NCBI GenBank assembly: GCA_029884455.1
Contig: JAOUHU010000005.1
Span: 1-38,299, forward strand
Origin: Gammaproteobacteria bacterium
GTDB taxonomy: Bacteria > Pseudomonadota > Gammaproteobacteria > Steroidobacterales > Woeseiaceae
Direction of reading: 5' to 3'
DNA length: 38,299 nucleotides
A program made the position numbers and the translations under genes. The notes under the pieces are model-generated. The model did no database searches. It saw nothing but the letters and a program-made list of their open reading frames with translations, and was not told the DNA's origin. Positions 1 through 8,584 of this stretch are shown here, piece after piece; position 1 is the stretch's first letter; every line of letters begins with the position of its first letter.

Positions 1-110
1 GATTCACTCACGCGATCGTGCCGCAAGGGAATGTTCCAAAAAAAATTCCAGAGGGCATTCAGGTGAGTGGTGTACGCCGCATCACAGAGGCGCTGGAAGC
101 TGCATTCTAG
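1..110 (+). CDS. radA: DNA repair protein RadA, C-terminal end only
   Basis: The last 35 codons of a plus-strand gene that enters from the left edge, read in the frame beginning at base 3 and ending at TAG 108-110. The peptide includes HAIVPQGNVPKKIPEG followed by a VSGVRRITEALEA tail. This matches the conserved end of RadA/Sms, where an AIVP-N-PKK-PEG stretch precedes a short helix. RadA is a RecA-like ATPase with a Lon-like C-terminal domain that helps process recombination intermediates. Only the end of the Lon-like domain is visible, so the zinc finger and Walker motifs cannot be checked. Its stop overlaps the stop of the convergent corB-like gene in a shared CTAG. Confidence 0.85.
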   Translation, partial: FTHAIVPQGNVPKKIPEGIQVSGVRRITEALEAAF

Positions 111-1384
111 TTTGTATTATTTTGCTCCGCCTCGCGTGGACCGATACGAACCTTGCGAATTCGATTGCCGTCAGTTTCCACAATATCAATCGGATAGCCG
201 GCTATTTTGAGGCTGATATTGGGGTCCGGAATGGTCTCCAACAGTTCAAGGATAAGTCCGTTGATAGTTTTCGGTCCGTCCGTTGGCAGGTGCCAGTCTT
301 GTGCGCGATTAATTTCGCGGATATTTGCCGTGCCATCAACCAGGAATGTGCCATCGCCCTGGCTGATGATGTCGTCACCGTCACCGACCGGGCCTGTGGC
401 GAATTCACCGACAATTTCTTCGAGAATATCTTCCAGCGTGATGATGCCCTGGATGTCGCCATACTCGTCTACAACCAGCGCTATGCGTTGTCGGCGGCGC
501 TGAAACTGCACCAACTGCACGCTCAGAGGGGTCCCTTCCGGCACGAAATAGGGCTCGTCCAGCAGTCGACGCAACGCATCTTTATCAAGATTGCTTTGCG
601 CAAAACTGGCAAGGCGGCGCAGATGCAATATGCCGATGATATGGTCAATATCGTCCTGATAAACCGGCAGGCGAGTGTGTTGGCTGCTTGCGATAATCCC
701 GGCAATGGTCGCCTCATCTTCTTCGAGATCGATGCCGATGATTTCGTTATGCGGCACCATGATGTCGTCGACAGTGACCTGCTCCAGGTCAAGTATACTC
801 AGCAACATTCTCTGGTAGCGACTTGCAATTCTGCCTCCGGCCTCGTGGACCAGAGTCCGCAATTCCTCACGCGTTAAAGCCTGTAGTTCGGTCTCGCCCG
901 GGCGAACGCCAAACAAGTACAACACGGCGTTCGCGGCCGCGTTCGTCAGCCAGACGATCGGATACAGGATTTTCAGCAGGGGGTAGTAGATCAATGCGGC
1001 CGTGTAAGCAATTTTTTCCGGGTGCAACGCGGCCAGCGTCTTGGGTGCGGCCTCGGCAAAAATCAGGATCACGATCGTGACAACAAACGAACCGATTGCC
1101 GCGAGCGCGCCGCCGCCCAGCTCGAAGGTTGCAAGGCCGACCAGTGTTGCCATGGAAACATTGACCAGGTTGTTGCCAAGCAGGATGAGGCCGATGACTC
1201 GTTCCGGGCGTTTCAGCAGTCTTTCGGCAAGAATTGCGCCGCGATGCCCTTGTCGCGCCTTGTGGCGTAGCTGGTAGCGGTTGAGGCTCATGAGCGCCGT
1301 TTCCGAGCCGGAAAAAAACGCAGACAGCAACAGTAGTGCGACGAGCAGCCCGATCAGGCTTGCCAGCGGTAAGTCATCGCCCAA
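107..1384 (-). CDS. CorB/CorC-type CNNM and CBS-domain membrane protein (YfjD family)
   Basis: A 425-residue inner-membrane protein of the HlyC/CorC (CNNM) family, whose members take part in Mg2+/Co2+ transport or resistance. An N-terminal DUF21/CNNM region (about residues 8-160) has four hydrophobic segments and the signature FFSGSETALMSLNRYQLRH. A CBS pair follows (about 200-325; VDDIMVP and VVDEYGDIQGIITLEDILEEIVGE). A C-terminal CorC_HlyC domain (about 340-420) contains FLVDGTANIREIN. The length is normal for YfjD/CorB. It lies 93 bp downstream of ypjD on the same strand, the arrangement seen in E. coli, and they may be co-transcribed. The transported ion cannot be read from the sequence. 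Confidence 0.9.
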   Translation of the reverse strand: MGDDLPLASLIGLLVALLLLSAFFSGSETALMSLNRYQLRHKARQGHRGAILAERLLKRPERVIGLILLGNNLVNVSMATLVGLATFELGGGALAAIGSFVVTIVILIFAEAAPKTLAALHPEKIAYTAALIYYPLLKILYPIVWLTNAAANAVLYLFGVRPGETELQALTREELRTLVHEAGGRIASRYQRMLLSILDLEQVTVDDIMVPHNEIIGIDLEEDEATIAGIIASSQHTRLPVYQDDIDHIIGILHLRRLASFAQSNLDKDALRRLLDEPYFVPEGTPLSVQLVQFQRRRQRIALVVDEYGDIQGIITLEDILEEIVGEFATGPVGDGDDIISQGDGTFLVDGTANIREINRAQDWHLPTDGPKTINGLILELLETIPDPNISLKIAGYPIDIVETDGNRIRKVRIGPREAEQNNTN

Positions 1385-1477
1385 TAGCAGGGCACCCCCG
1401 AAGTGTAATTGACGCGCCCAGTTGAGCAGGACGCCCGATAGCTGTCAAGAAAGCTCCCGGCGCGTGTGCCGCGAAAC

Positions 1478-2302
1478 TCAACTCCAGCTTCGCCCGAGTA
1501 GCTGTTCGAGAATGAAGCGGCTGCCGAAATAGGCCAGGAATAAAAATGCGAAGCCCCATAGATACAGGTAAACCGCGCGCTTGCCACGCCAGCCGGCAAA
1601 TTGACGCCCGGCAACAAGAATGCCGAACAGTGCCAGTGCCAAGAGTGACAAAACCGTTTTATGCACCAGATGTTGCGCGAACAGGTTATCAACAAATGCG
1701 AATCCGGAAACGACTGCCAGCAACAGAACTACAAATCCACTTGTCGCAACACCGAAGAGCATTTTTTCGGTGGTCTCAAGTGGCGCAAACAAGTGATTCG
1801 CAGCCGACAAGCGTCCGCTGCGCAGGCGGCGATCCTGGATCAACGCGTAAATCGCGATTATGCAGCCGACCGTGAGCAGCCCGTAGGCGAACAGGGAGAT
1901 AAGAATGTGTGCCTGAATCTGCCAACTCGGGTCTACAGTGGTTTCCGTGGCCGATGAATAATTGGTCGCAAGCGAAGCGAAAGCGGCCAGCGCCAATAAT
2001 CCTGCTGACATGCCGCGCAATGAGGACTCCATGGTACCAATCAGTCCGATAAGGGCGAGCTGCAGACCAATCAGCGAAACTGCACCAGCCATCGTGATGC
2101 GCATACCGTCGTCGTGGAAAATTTCTGCAGCGAGCAATTGTCCGTGTAACAGCATTGCTGCGGCCGCGAGGATCGTTGCGCCGCTGAATAGCGGTCGTGA
2201 TCGCGCAGCATAATTGGGTAGTCGATGCATGATGAGTGCCGCGACTGCCAACACATACAGCAAAAGAATTGTGATTTGAGACACAGAAAGCAGCCGTTGC
2301 AT
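1478..2302 (-). CDS. ypjD: Inner-membrane protein YpjD, CcsA/CcmC-like
   Basis: A 274-residue polytopic membrane protein with about eight hydrophobic segments. It resembles the cytochrome c assembly (CcsA/CcmC) fold of YpjD. The recognisable features are a histidine in QAHILISLFAYGLL (around residue 131), HKTVLSLLALALFG near the C terminus, and an aromatic-rich last helix. In CcsA relatives such histidines bind haem, but YpjD's own role is poorly defined. The start is ATG 2300-2302 with the first helix right after it. It is divergent from the metallo-hydrolase gene, with 63 bp between them, and lies upstream of the corB-like gene. The ffh/ypjD/corB neighbourhood is typical of gammaproteobacteria. 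Confidence 0.8.
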   Translation of the reverse strand: MQRLLSVSQITILLLYVLAVAALIMHRLPNYAARSRPLFSGATILAAAAMLLHGQLLAAEIFHDDGMRITMAGAVSLIGLQLALIGLIGTMESSLRGMSAGLLALAAFASLATNYSSATETTVDPSWQIQAHILISLFAYGLLTVGCIIAIYALIQDRRLRSGRLSAANHLFAPLETTEKMLFGVATSGFVVLLLAVVSGFAFVDNLFAQHLVHKTVLSLLALALFGILVAGRQFAGWRGKRAVYLYLWGFAFLFLAYFGSRFILEQLLGRSWS

Positions 2303-2365
2303 ACCCTACCGTTTCGAAAAGGGAATTATCCCCAATTCGGCAAGCGTCAATAGTACCCCAACCCA

Positions 2366-3133
2366 ATGCGTATACGAATTCTAGGTTGCAGCGGGGGCAT
2401 CGGCGCGGGGTCACGGACCTCCGCGATGCTCATCGATAACGATGTTCTGATCGACGCGGGAACCGGGATCGGTGACCTTGAACTGGCTGATCTGGACTCA
2501 ATTCGACACGTTTTCTTGACCCACGCGCACCTGGATCACGTGGCAGGGCTGCCAATGCTCGTCGACCGTGTATTCGATGCGAATTTCACCGAACCGCTTA
2601 CCGTTTACGCACGCGAGGAAACCCTTCGCGCCGTTCAGGCACATCTGTTCAACGGCGTTATCTGGCCGGATTTTACAAAATTACCGTCGGCGGAAAATCC
2701 AATGCTGCGTTACCGGTTTTGCAGTCCAGGGGATACGATCCGGATTGGGCACCGCGACTTCTACGCCGTTGATGTCATGCACAGTGTGCCGTCACTCGGA
2801 TACACGGTGCAAAACTCAGGCGGAGCGTTCGCAGTAAGTGGTGACACCAAGAGTAACGAGACCCTTTGGCCGGTATTGAATTCTTGCCCTGATCTGCGGG
2901 TACTCGTCATAGAGGTGTCGTTTCCGGACGAAATGGAACGACTGGCGAGCGAGTCGGGTCATTACTGTCCGCGCACCCTGACCCGTGACCTCAAGCGCTT
3001 GCGTCACAACCCGGAAATCTGGCTCACTGGCATGAAGCCTGGCGAGGAAGCTGCGATATTGCGGCAAGTGATCAAAGCTGCACCAGATCGAAACATTCAA
3101 ATGCTGTCGCGAGGTACGGTACTTACAGTTTAG
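2366..3133 (+). CDS. Metallo-beta-lactamase-fold hydrolase, class II cyclic-nucleotide phosphodiesterase type
   Basis: A 255-residue metal-dependent hydrolase. The N terminus (MRIRILGCSGGIG) and the motif HAHLDH at residues 53-58 place it in the metallo-beta-lactamase superfamily, nearest the RNase Z/class II cAMP-phosphodiesterase branch. Other probable ligands are H139 (VMHSVPSLGY) and D160 (VSGDTKSNE), with H199 in ESGHYCP. One oddity is the C-terminal motif: related phosphodiesterases usually have T-H-x-K-P, but this protein reads LTGMKPG with glycine at 222. No signal peptide is evident, so it is probably cytoplasmic. It ends 9 bp before ffh and may share a transcript with it. cAMP hydrolysis is a family-based guess. 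Confidence 0.75.
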   Translation: MRIRILGCSGGIGAGSRTSAMLIDNDVLIDAGTGIGDLELADLDSIRHVFLTHAHLDHVAGLPMLVDRVFDANFTEPLTVYAREETLRAVQAHLFNGVIWPDFTKLPSAENPMLRYRFCSPGDTIRIGHRDFYAVDVMHSVPSLGYTVQNSGGAFAVSGDTKSNETLWPVLNSCPDLRVLVIEVSFPDEMERLASESGHYCPRTLTRDLKRLRHNPEIWLTGMKPGEEAAILRQVIKAAPDRNIQMLSRGTVLTV

Positions 3134-3142
3134 AATCGGCGC

Positions 3143-4504
3143 ATGTTCGACAATCTCAGTCGCCGCCTCAGCGAAGCTGCGCGCAATCTCTCCGGCCAAG
3201 GGCGCTTAACCGAAAGTAATATTAAAGACACTCTGCGGCAGGTGCGTCTCGCCCTGCTTGAGGCCGATGTTGCGTTGCCAGTGGTCAAGACTTTCCTGGA
3301 GAGAGTTCGCGAACGGGCCATTGGTACGGAAGTCGCCAGGAGCCTCACGCCAGGACAAGCACTGGTCAAGATCATTCACGGCGAACTGGTGGCGCTACTG
3401 GGTGCTCCGCACACGCCCATCGATCTTCGTGCACAGCCGCCGGTGGTTTTGCTGCTCGCGGGATTACAAGGTGCCGGCAAGACGACCACCGCAGCAAAGC
3501 TTGCGAAACGGCTCATCGAGCAAGACAGGAAACGCGTAATGCTGGTCAGTGTTGACGTATATCGTCCGGCCGCCATTTTGCAGCTCGAGACACTCGCAAA
3601 AGAAGTCGGCGCACTGCATTGTGCCAGCAGTGCCGATGAGGATCCGCTCGCTATCGTCGATCGCGCCGTAGATGCAGCGCGGCGTGCGTACGCCGATGTG
3701 TTAATTATCGACACCGCGGGGCGATTGCATGTTGACGAGATTATGATGCAGGAAGTGATCGCCGTGCATGCGAGGTCGGCGGCCCGTGAAACACTTTTCG
3801 TAGTCGACAGCATGGCTGGCCAGGACGCAGTCAATGCCGCAACTGCTTTTGATAATAGCTTGCCGCTCACGGGCATTATCCTGACGAAAGTCGATGGCGA
3901 TGCGAAGGGCGGCGTAGCGCTATCAGTACGCGGCGTTACCGGAAAGCAAATACGATTTCTTGGCGTCGGAGAGAAGGTTGCGGCACTCGAGGTATTTCAT
4001 CCGGAGCGCATGGCCTCGCGCATCCTGGGTATGGGTGATGTGTTGTCGCTGGTCGAAGATATCGAGAGCAAGGTCGACAAGAACAAGGCCGAAAAACTCG
4101 CACAGAAGATCAAAAAGGGCCGCGGCTTCGATATGGGTGATTTGCGCGACCAATTGCAGCAAATGATGCAAATGGGTGGCATCAGTGAAATGCTCGAGAA
4201 ACTGCCGCTTGCTGGCAGGATCGACCCGCAGGCCTTGCGCCAGGGGGTTGATGGACAGGCCTTGAAACGGCAAATAGCGTTGATCAACGCGATGACGCCG
4301 GGCGAAAGACGTTTTCCAAAAATCATCAATGGCTCGCGCCGTAAACGCATAGCAGCTGGTTCGGGCTTGCAGGTGCAGGACGTGAACCGGCTCTTGAAAC
4401 AGTTTACCCAAATGGAAAAAATGATGAAAAAAATGACCCGCGGCGGGCTAAAAAACATGTTGCGAGGGATGTCGCCGGGCAAAATCCCGCCGGGTATGCG
4501 CTAG
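3143..4504 (+). CDS. ffh: Signal recognition particle protein Ffh (SRP54)
   Basis: A 453-residue GTPase that, with 4.5S RNA, binds signal sequences emerging from the ribosome and delivers nascent chains to FtsY at the membrane. The N domain is residues 1-85. The G domain has the P-loop GLQGAGKT (107-114), DTAGR (190-194) and TKVDGD (248-253). The Met-rich M domain runs from about 300 to the end and includes QLQQMMQMGG, an RNA-binding SRRKRIAAGSG segment and MEKMMKKM. Length and motifs are normal for Ffh. ATG 3143 lies 9 bp after the preceding stop. The SRP RNA gene was not seen in this window. Confidence 0.98.
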   Translation: MFDNLSRRLSEAARNLSGQGRLTESNIKDTLRQVRLALLEADVALPVVKTFLERVRERAIGTEVARSLTPGQALVKIIHGELVALLGAPHTPIDLRAQPPVVLLLAGLQGAGKTTTAAKLAKRLIEQDRKRVMLVSVDVYRPAAILQLETLAKEVGALHCASSADEDPLAIVDRAVDAARRAYADVLIIDTAGRLHVDEIMMQEVIAVHARSAARETLFVVDSMAGQDAVNAATAFDNSLPLTGIILTKVDGDAKGGVALSVRGVTGKQIRFLGVGEKVAALEVFHPERMASRILGMGDVLSLVEDIESKVDKNKAEKLAQKIKKGRGFDMGDLRDQLQQMMQMGGISEMLEKLPLAGRIDPQALRQGVDGQALKRQIALINAMTPGERRFPKIINGSRRKRIAAGSGLQVQDVNRLLKQFTQMEKMMKKMTRGGLKNMLRGMSPGKIPPGMR

Positions 4505-4552
4505 ATCTCGCTAAGGTACCGAAAAACTTAAGGTTTTCTGGGCTAAAAACGC

Positions 4553-4580
4553 TTCACATTTAAATTGAAGTCGGTACAAT
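4553..4580 (+). promoter_or_regulatory. Sigma70 promoter of the rpsP operon with GC-rich discriminator
   Basis: TTCACA (4553-4558; 5 of 6 to consensus) and TACAAT (4575-4580; 5 of 6) are separated by 16 bp. GCGCGC follows immediately. A GC-rich discriminator just after the -10 is typical of promoters turned down by ppGpp/DksA, as expected for ribosomal-protein genes. Transcription would begin near 4587, leaving a leader of about 60 nt before rpsP. Read by eye only. Confidence 0.6.
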
Positions 4581-4649
4581 GCGCGCTACTCGGGCTGGCC
4601 CCGGGCTCTGGTTTGTCAGCCAGTAACAGATTCAATAAACGGAAAAGTA

Positions 4650-4907
4650 ATGGTTAGCATTCGACTGTCGCGCGCTGGTGCGAAAAAACAACCCTTTTAT
4701 CACGTCGTCGTTACCGACAGCCGCAATCGGCGGGACGGGCGGTACATCGAGCGCGTCGGCTTTTTTAATCCGGTCGGCAAGGAGCACGAAGTGAACTTGC
4801 GCATTAATCTCGAGCGTGTAGATCACTGGATCGGACAGGGCGCCCAGCCATCTGAGCGTGTTGCATCATTGCTGAAATTGCACCGCAAGGCTCAGGCCGC
4901 CAACTGA
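4650..4907 (+). CDS. rpsP: 30S ribosomal protein S16
   Basis: An 85-residue ribosomal protein of the small-subunit body, needed for correct 30S assembly. It begins [20 protein letters not shown], the diagnostic S16 N terminus, and continues with [19 protein letters not shown]. The length is normal. A purine-rich GGAAAA lies a few bases upstream of ATG 4650. It is the first gene of rpsP-rimM-trmD-rplS, and its TGA (4905-4907) overlaps the proposed CTG start of rimM in the sequence CTGA, which suggests translational coupling. Confidence 0.98.
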   Translation: MVSIRLSRAGAKKQPFYHVVVTDSRNRRDGRYIERVGFFNPVGKEHEVNLRINLERVDHWIGQGAQPSERVASLLKLHRKAQAAN

Positions 4908-5413
4908 TCGAAGCGCCGCAACGGCCAATTCGCCTGGGCCGGATTACCGGTCTGTTTGGCGTCAAAGGCTGGGTAAAAGTGTATTCGTACACGGAGCCAC
5001 GAGAAGCAATCCTGGAATATGGCCATTACTTTCTCAGCCAGGGCGATGGCTGGCGACAGGTGAGGGTAGCGGAGGGTAAGAAACACGGTAAAGGCGTCAT
5101 ACTTCGTTTCGACGGGGTTGATGACCGCGAGCAGGCGGCGATGCTGATCCATCGTGAAATTGCAGTTGCCAGGGATGTGTTGCCAGCCGCTGGAGACGGT
5201 ATCTACTACTGGGCGGACCTTGAAGGGCTGCGCGTAGAGCACCGTGACGGCACTGACCTCGGCCGGGTCGCATATATACTGGAAACCGGTGCTAATGATG
5301 TACTGGTGACGGACGGCAAGCCGGAGCGGCTGATTCCGTTCATTTTGAATGATGTGGTGCTCGACGTGGATCTGGTCAACGGTGTGATCCGTGTGGAGTG
5401 GGAACTGGACTAA
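4904..5413 (+). CDS. rimM: Ribosome maturation factor RimM, probable CTG start
   Basis: RimM binds S19 and assists maturation of the 30S head. It has an N-terminal RimM barrel followed by a PRC-barrel domain (about residues 95-169; [11 protein letters not shown] and the ending [12 protein letters not shown]). The first ATG/GTG-type codon in frame is GTG 4979, but starting there removes the conserved [16 protein letters not shown] stretch encoded at 4934-4981. Upstream, the frame is open back to a TGA at 4853 and contains no ATG, GTG or TTG. The best start is CTG 4904, overlapping the rpsP stop, with AGG (4894-4896) 7 nt ahead. This gives 169 residues, the usual RimM size. ATC 4907 or ATT 4928 are less likely alternatives. 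Confidence 0.9.
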   Translation: MIEAPQRPIRLGRITGLFGVKGWVKVYSYTEPREAILEYGHYFLSQGDGWRQVRVAEGKKHGKGVILRFDGVDDREQAAMLIHREIAVARDVLPAAGDGIYYWADLEGLRVEHRDGTDLGRVAYILETGANDVLVTDGKPERLIPFILNDVVLDVDLVNGVIRVEWELD

Positions 5414-5417
5414 GGCT

Positions 5418-6161
5418 GTGAAAATAGTTGTCGTGAGCCTGTTCCCGGAGATGGTCGGGCAAGTCGCTGAGTATGGCGTCGTCGGACGGGCGAAGGAGCG
5501 TGGATTACTCGCTTTGCATTGCGAAAATCCACGTGACTACGCGGAGGATGCGCATCGGACCGTGGACGACCGGCCATATGGCGGCGGGCCAGGCATGGTC
5601 CTAAAGTACGAGCCGGCCGCGAAGGCGATTCAAGCGGCAAGGCGGGCACTGCCTGAGGGCAGCAGGGTAGTCTGCCTGTCGCCACAAGGTGCGGCTTTCG
5701 ATCAGGCAATTGCGCGACGATATGCCGGGCTGCCTGGGTTGGCGCTGTTGGCGGGGCGGTACGAGGGTATCGATGAGCGTTTGATCGAATGCGAAGTCGA
5801 TGAAGAATTATCGCTGGGTGACTTTGTGTTGTCGGGCGGCGAGATCGCGGCAATGGCTGTTATTGACGCGGTGGCCAGGCTTCTGCCAGGTGTATTGGGT
5901 GACGATGAGTCGGCCGCTCAGGACTCGTTTATGCGGGGCTTGCTGGATTACCCGCATTACACACGTCCGGAGAGTATTGCGGGCAAAAATGTCCCGGCGG
6001 TCCTGCTCTCTGGCGACCATGCGCGAATTGCGCGTTGGCGCCAGAAACAGGCTTTGGGGCGCAGCTACTTGCGGCGTCCGGATTTGGTCAGGAAATTGCA
6101 GTTGAGCAAAGAGCAGCGCATGTTGCTGGATGAGTTTTTGAAAGAGCAGGGTCAGGTGTAG
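5418..6161 (+). CDS. trmD: tRNA (guanine-N1)-methyltransferase TrmD
   Basis: A 247-residue SPOUT-class enzyme that methylates G37 of tRNAs with S-adenosylmethionine, preventing +1 frameshifting. The GTG start at 5418 lies 4 bp after the rimM stop and gives the standard N terminus ([12 protein letters not shown]). The in-frame GTG at 5391 would only add residues that overlap rimM. Trefoil-knot motifs are present: [39 protein letters not shown], then [11 protein letters not shown]. The catalytic Asp is expected in ESAAQDSF and related loops. It is the third gene of the S16 operon. Confidence 0.97.
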   Translation: MKIVVVSLFPEMVGQVAEYGVVGRAKERGLLALHCENPRDYAEDAHRTVDDRPYGGGPGMVLKYEPAAKAIQAARRALPEGSRVVCLSPQGAAFDQAIARRYAGLPGLALLAGRYEGIDERLIECEVDEELSLGDFVLSGGEIAAMAVIDAVARLLPGVLGDDESAAQDSFMRGLLDYPHYTRPESIAGKNVPAVLLSGDHARIARWRQKQALGRSYLRRPDLVRKLQLSKEQRMLLDEFLKEQGQV

Positions 6162-6211
6162 AATGCCAGGCCGCGCACAGGTAACGGCCTGCAGCCGTTG
6201 AGTAGAGAGTC

Positions 6212-6556
6212 ATGAGCAAAATTATCGAAGCGATAGAAAACGAACAGATGAGCAAACAGGTTCCGGAGTTTGCGTCCGGCGATACAGTGGTCGTCCAGGT
6301 GAAGGTTACCGAAGGCACACGCGAGCGCCTGCAGGCATTCGAGGGTGTAGTAATCGCGAAACGCAATCGCGGCCTGAATTCCTCGTTCACGGTCCGCAAG
6401 ATCTCGCATGGCGAGGGTGTCGAGCGCGTATTCCAGACCTACAGCCCGGTGGTTGACTCGATTGAGGTTAAGCGACGTGGCAATGTGCGCCGCGCCAAGC
6501 TCTATTACCTTCGAGGTAGAACCGGTAAGGCCGCGAGAATTAAGGAAAAAGTATAG
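6212..6556 (+). CDS. rplS: 50S ribosomal protein L19
   Basis: A 114-residue large-subunit protein at the 30S-50S interface. Diagnostic stretches are [57 protein letters not shown] and the Arg-rich [26 protein letters not shown] ending (quoted in part). The length is normal. GAGAG lies upstream of ATG 6212. It is the last gene of rpsP-rimM-trmD-rplS and is followed by a GC-rich hairpin. Confidence 0.98.
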   Translation: MSKIIEAIENEQMSKQVPEFASGDTVVVQVKVTEGTRERLQAFEGVVIAKRNRGLNSSFTVRKISHGEGVERVFQTYSPVVDSIEVKRRGNVRRAKLYYLRGRTGKAARIKEKV

Positions 6557-6563
6557 ATCGAGT

Positions 6564-6592
6564 TGGCCCGCACGGGACTTTGCGGCGGGCCA
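6564..6592 (+). terminator. GC-rich hairpin after rplS, possible terminator
   Basis: TGGCCCGC (6564-6571) pairs perfectly with GCGGGCCA (6585-6592) around a 13-nt loop, 8 bp after the rplS stop. No T-run follows, so it may be a weak or processing-type 3' end and not a classical intrinsic terminator. Confidence 0.4.
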
Positions 6593-6680
6593 CCTGTTCG
6601 GCAGGCATCAGCCAACAATCAGAAGATAATCACGCCGGCGGCCGGGTCGGACGTTAGGATTTCAACTCATCGCGCAGGAG

Positions 6681-7541
6681 ATGGGCATGAAAAAAGTGAT
6701 CGTCGTGACGCTGATTGTTGCCAACCTGCTGTTGACGGGGTGCTCGCACTTTGTTTCCAGGGCAGCCAATTCCTTCGGCAACAATCTGACTGGCGCCATT
6801 CTGAACCAGGATGATCCTGAACTGGTCCGTGCCGGCATGCCGTCCTACATTCTGCTTCTGGACAGTTTCCTGCAGGGCAAAGAGGACAACCCCGCCATCT
6901 TGTCATCGGCGTCGACCATGTATGCGTCCTATGGCAGCGTTTTTGCCGACGACCCGGTTCGCGCCAAGCGGCTGACGCGGCGCGCTCGCGAGTACGCCGA
7001 TCAGGCGATGTGCCTGACCCTTGCTTCATCCTGCAACTGGCGCAGCCTGCCCTACGATGCCTTCGTTGCCAATCTGCAACAGGTCAGCAGCAAGCAGGCT
7101 GACCTGTTGTACGCATACGGATTTGCCTTCCTCGCCTATATTCGCGCGCATAGCGACGATTGGAACGCGCTGGCGGAGTTGCCGCAGGCCGAAGCTGTAA
7201 TGCAGCACTATCTGGATATCAGCGGTGTCTCGGCCAAAGCGTCGGCGCACAATTACCTCGGTATCCTGATGACAATTCGACCGCCGGCTCTTGGTGGCAA
7301 GCAGGACGTGGCGCGAGGGCATTTTGAAACCGCGATCGCCATGTCAGGCGGGCGGGACCTGAGTCCCAAGGTCGAAATGCTCAAGGGCATAGCCCGAACA
7401 CTTTACGATCGCGAACTGAACGATCAACTATGTGCAGATATTCTAGGCGCCAGCCCTTATGCCGAAGGCCTTACGCTGACCAATGTACTTGCCAGGGACG
7501 AAGCGCTGGCGTTGTGCTCGGATTCGGACAACTATTTCTGA
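6681..7541 (+). CDS. TRAP transporter TatT-type lipoprotein (T component)
   Basis: A 286-residue lipoprotein beginning MGMKKVIVVTLIVANLLLTG, with lipobox LTGC and the lipidated Cys at residue 21. The mature part is all-helical, with TPR-like segments such as SKQADLLYAYGFAFLAYIR and KASAHNYLGILMTIRPPALG, as in the TatT family. TatT proteins are periplasm-facing TPR lipoproteins that bind the DctP-type ligand-binding protein and may pass hydrophobic or organic ligands to it. The gene directly precedes dctP (11-bp gap), dctQ and dctM, which supports the call. The start could also be the second Met (ATG 6687). About 120 bp of non-coding sequence precedes it. Confidence 0.8.
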   Translation: MGMKKVIVVTLIVANLLLTGCSHFVSRAANSFGNNLTGAILNQDDPELVRAGMPSYILLLDSFLQGKEDNPAILSSASTMYASYGSVFADDPVRAKRLTRRAREYADQAMCLTLASSCNWRSLPYDAFVANLQQVSSKQADLLYAYGFAFLAYIRAHSDDWNALAELPQAEAVMQHYLDISGVSAKASAHNYLGILMTIRPPALGGKQDVARGHFETAIAMSGGRDLSPKVEMLKGIARTLYDRELNDQLCADILGASPYAEGLTLTNVLARDEALALCSDSDNYF

Positions 7542-7552
7542 AGGGAACGCAG

Positions 7553-8584
7553 ATGAAAATAATTGGACTGATACTGTCGACATTGTGCCTTGCGGGCGTT
7601 GCCAGCGCGGCGACTACGCTGAAGATTGCAACGATTACGCCGGAAGGTTCGCAGTGGATGCAGGATATGCGCGCCTCGGCAGATGCAATCCGGGACAGGA
7701 CCGAGGGTCGCGTCATCATTAAATACTACGGTGGCGGCAGCCAGGGTACCGACAGCCAGGTTCTGAGCCGAATCCGTATTGGCGCATTGCAGGGGGGTGT
7801 TTTTACGCCCTCTGCGATCATGGAGAAATATGGCGACATCGGCCTGTATGGCCTGCCCATGGTGTTTGATTCGGTAGCAGAGGCCGGATTCGTTCGCAGC
7901 CGGTTGGATAGCAAGATCGCGTCCGGATTGGAGGCAGCCGGGTTTGTCACCTTCGGTTTTGCTGCGACCGGTTTTGCAATGATCATGTCAAACGAACCGG
8001 TTGATGAGCTCACCGACCTGAAAGGCAAGCGCGTCTGGGTTCCAGAAGGTGACTCCATAAGCAAGGCAACCATGGACGCCTTGTCTGTGACACCTATTCC
8101 GTTGCCGTTAACGGATGTCTATACGGCATTGCAGACCGGTGCTCTCGATATCATCGGTATGTCGCCGGTCGGCGCGGTAATTCTGCAGTACCACACGAAG
8201 CTGAAGTACGTCACGGACGTGCCGCTGATCTACACGATTGGCTTTATGGCTATTGACAAGAAGGCTTTTGACAAGATCGCTGCGGTCGACCAGCAAGTCA
8301 TGCGCCAGGTAATGTCAGAGCTGTATAACGAATACGACGTTCTGAATCTCGAAGATGATGACGAGGCCAAGCAAGCGCTTTTTTCTGCGGGAATGAAACG
8401 TGTCACGCTCGACGCCGCAAGACTGGCCGAGATTCGCTCCGTTCTGCACACGTCGAACGAACAAATGGTGGGGCGTGGCGTTGTCTCGGCAGCAATGTAC
8501 GAAGAGATGATGGGCTACGTTGAACAATACCGCAGCGAGCAGGCCACCATCGCCGCGTCGGAAACTATTACCGAAGCGCAATGA
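7553..8584 (+). CDS. dctP: TRAP transporter solute-binding protein DctP
   Basis: A 343-residue periplasmic ligand-binding protein of a tripartite ATP-independent transporter. ATG 7553 follows AAGGGAACGCAG at good spacing and gives a clean signal peptide (MKIIGLILSTLCLAGVASA, cleavage before ATTLK). An in-frame upstream ATG at 7430 lies inside tatT and is not used. DctP-family features are ATITPEGSQW at the mature N terminus, YYGGGSQGTDSQVL, FGFAATGFAMIMSNEPV and LTDLKGKRVWVPEGD. The ligand cannot be deduced. DctP proteins with a TatT partner form their own subgroup, so simple C4-dicarboxylate uptake should not be assumed. Its TGA overlaps the dctQ ATG. Confidence 0.92.
   Translation: MKIIGLILSTLCLAGVASAATTLKIATITPEGSQWMQDMRASADAIRDRTEGRVIIKYYGGGSQGTDSQVLSRIRIGALQGGVFTPSAIMEKYGDIGLYGLPMVFDSVAEAGFVRSRLDSKIASGLEAAGFVTFGFAATGFAMIMSNEPVDELTDLKGKRVWVPEGDSISKATMDALSVTPIPLPLTDVYTALQTGALDIIGMSPVGAVILQYHTKLKYVTDVPLIYTIGFMAIDKKAFDKIAAVDQQVMRQVMSELYNEYDVLNLEDDDEAKQALFSAGMKRVTLDAARLAEIRSVLHTSNEQMVGRGVVSAAMYEEMMGYVEQYRSEQATIAASETITEAQ

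Noticed and set aside
122..877. A 251-codon plus-strand open frame antisense to the corB-like gene
   Set aside because: It mirrors a gene with clear CNNM/CBS motifs, and its own translation has no recognisable domain.
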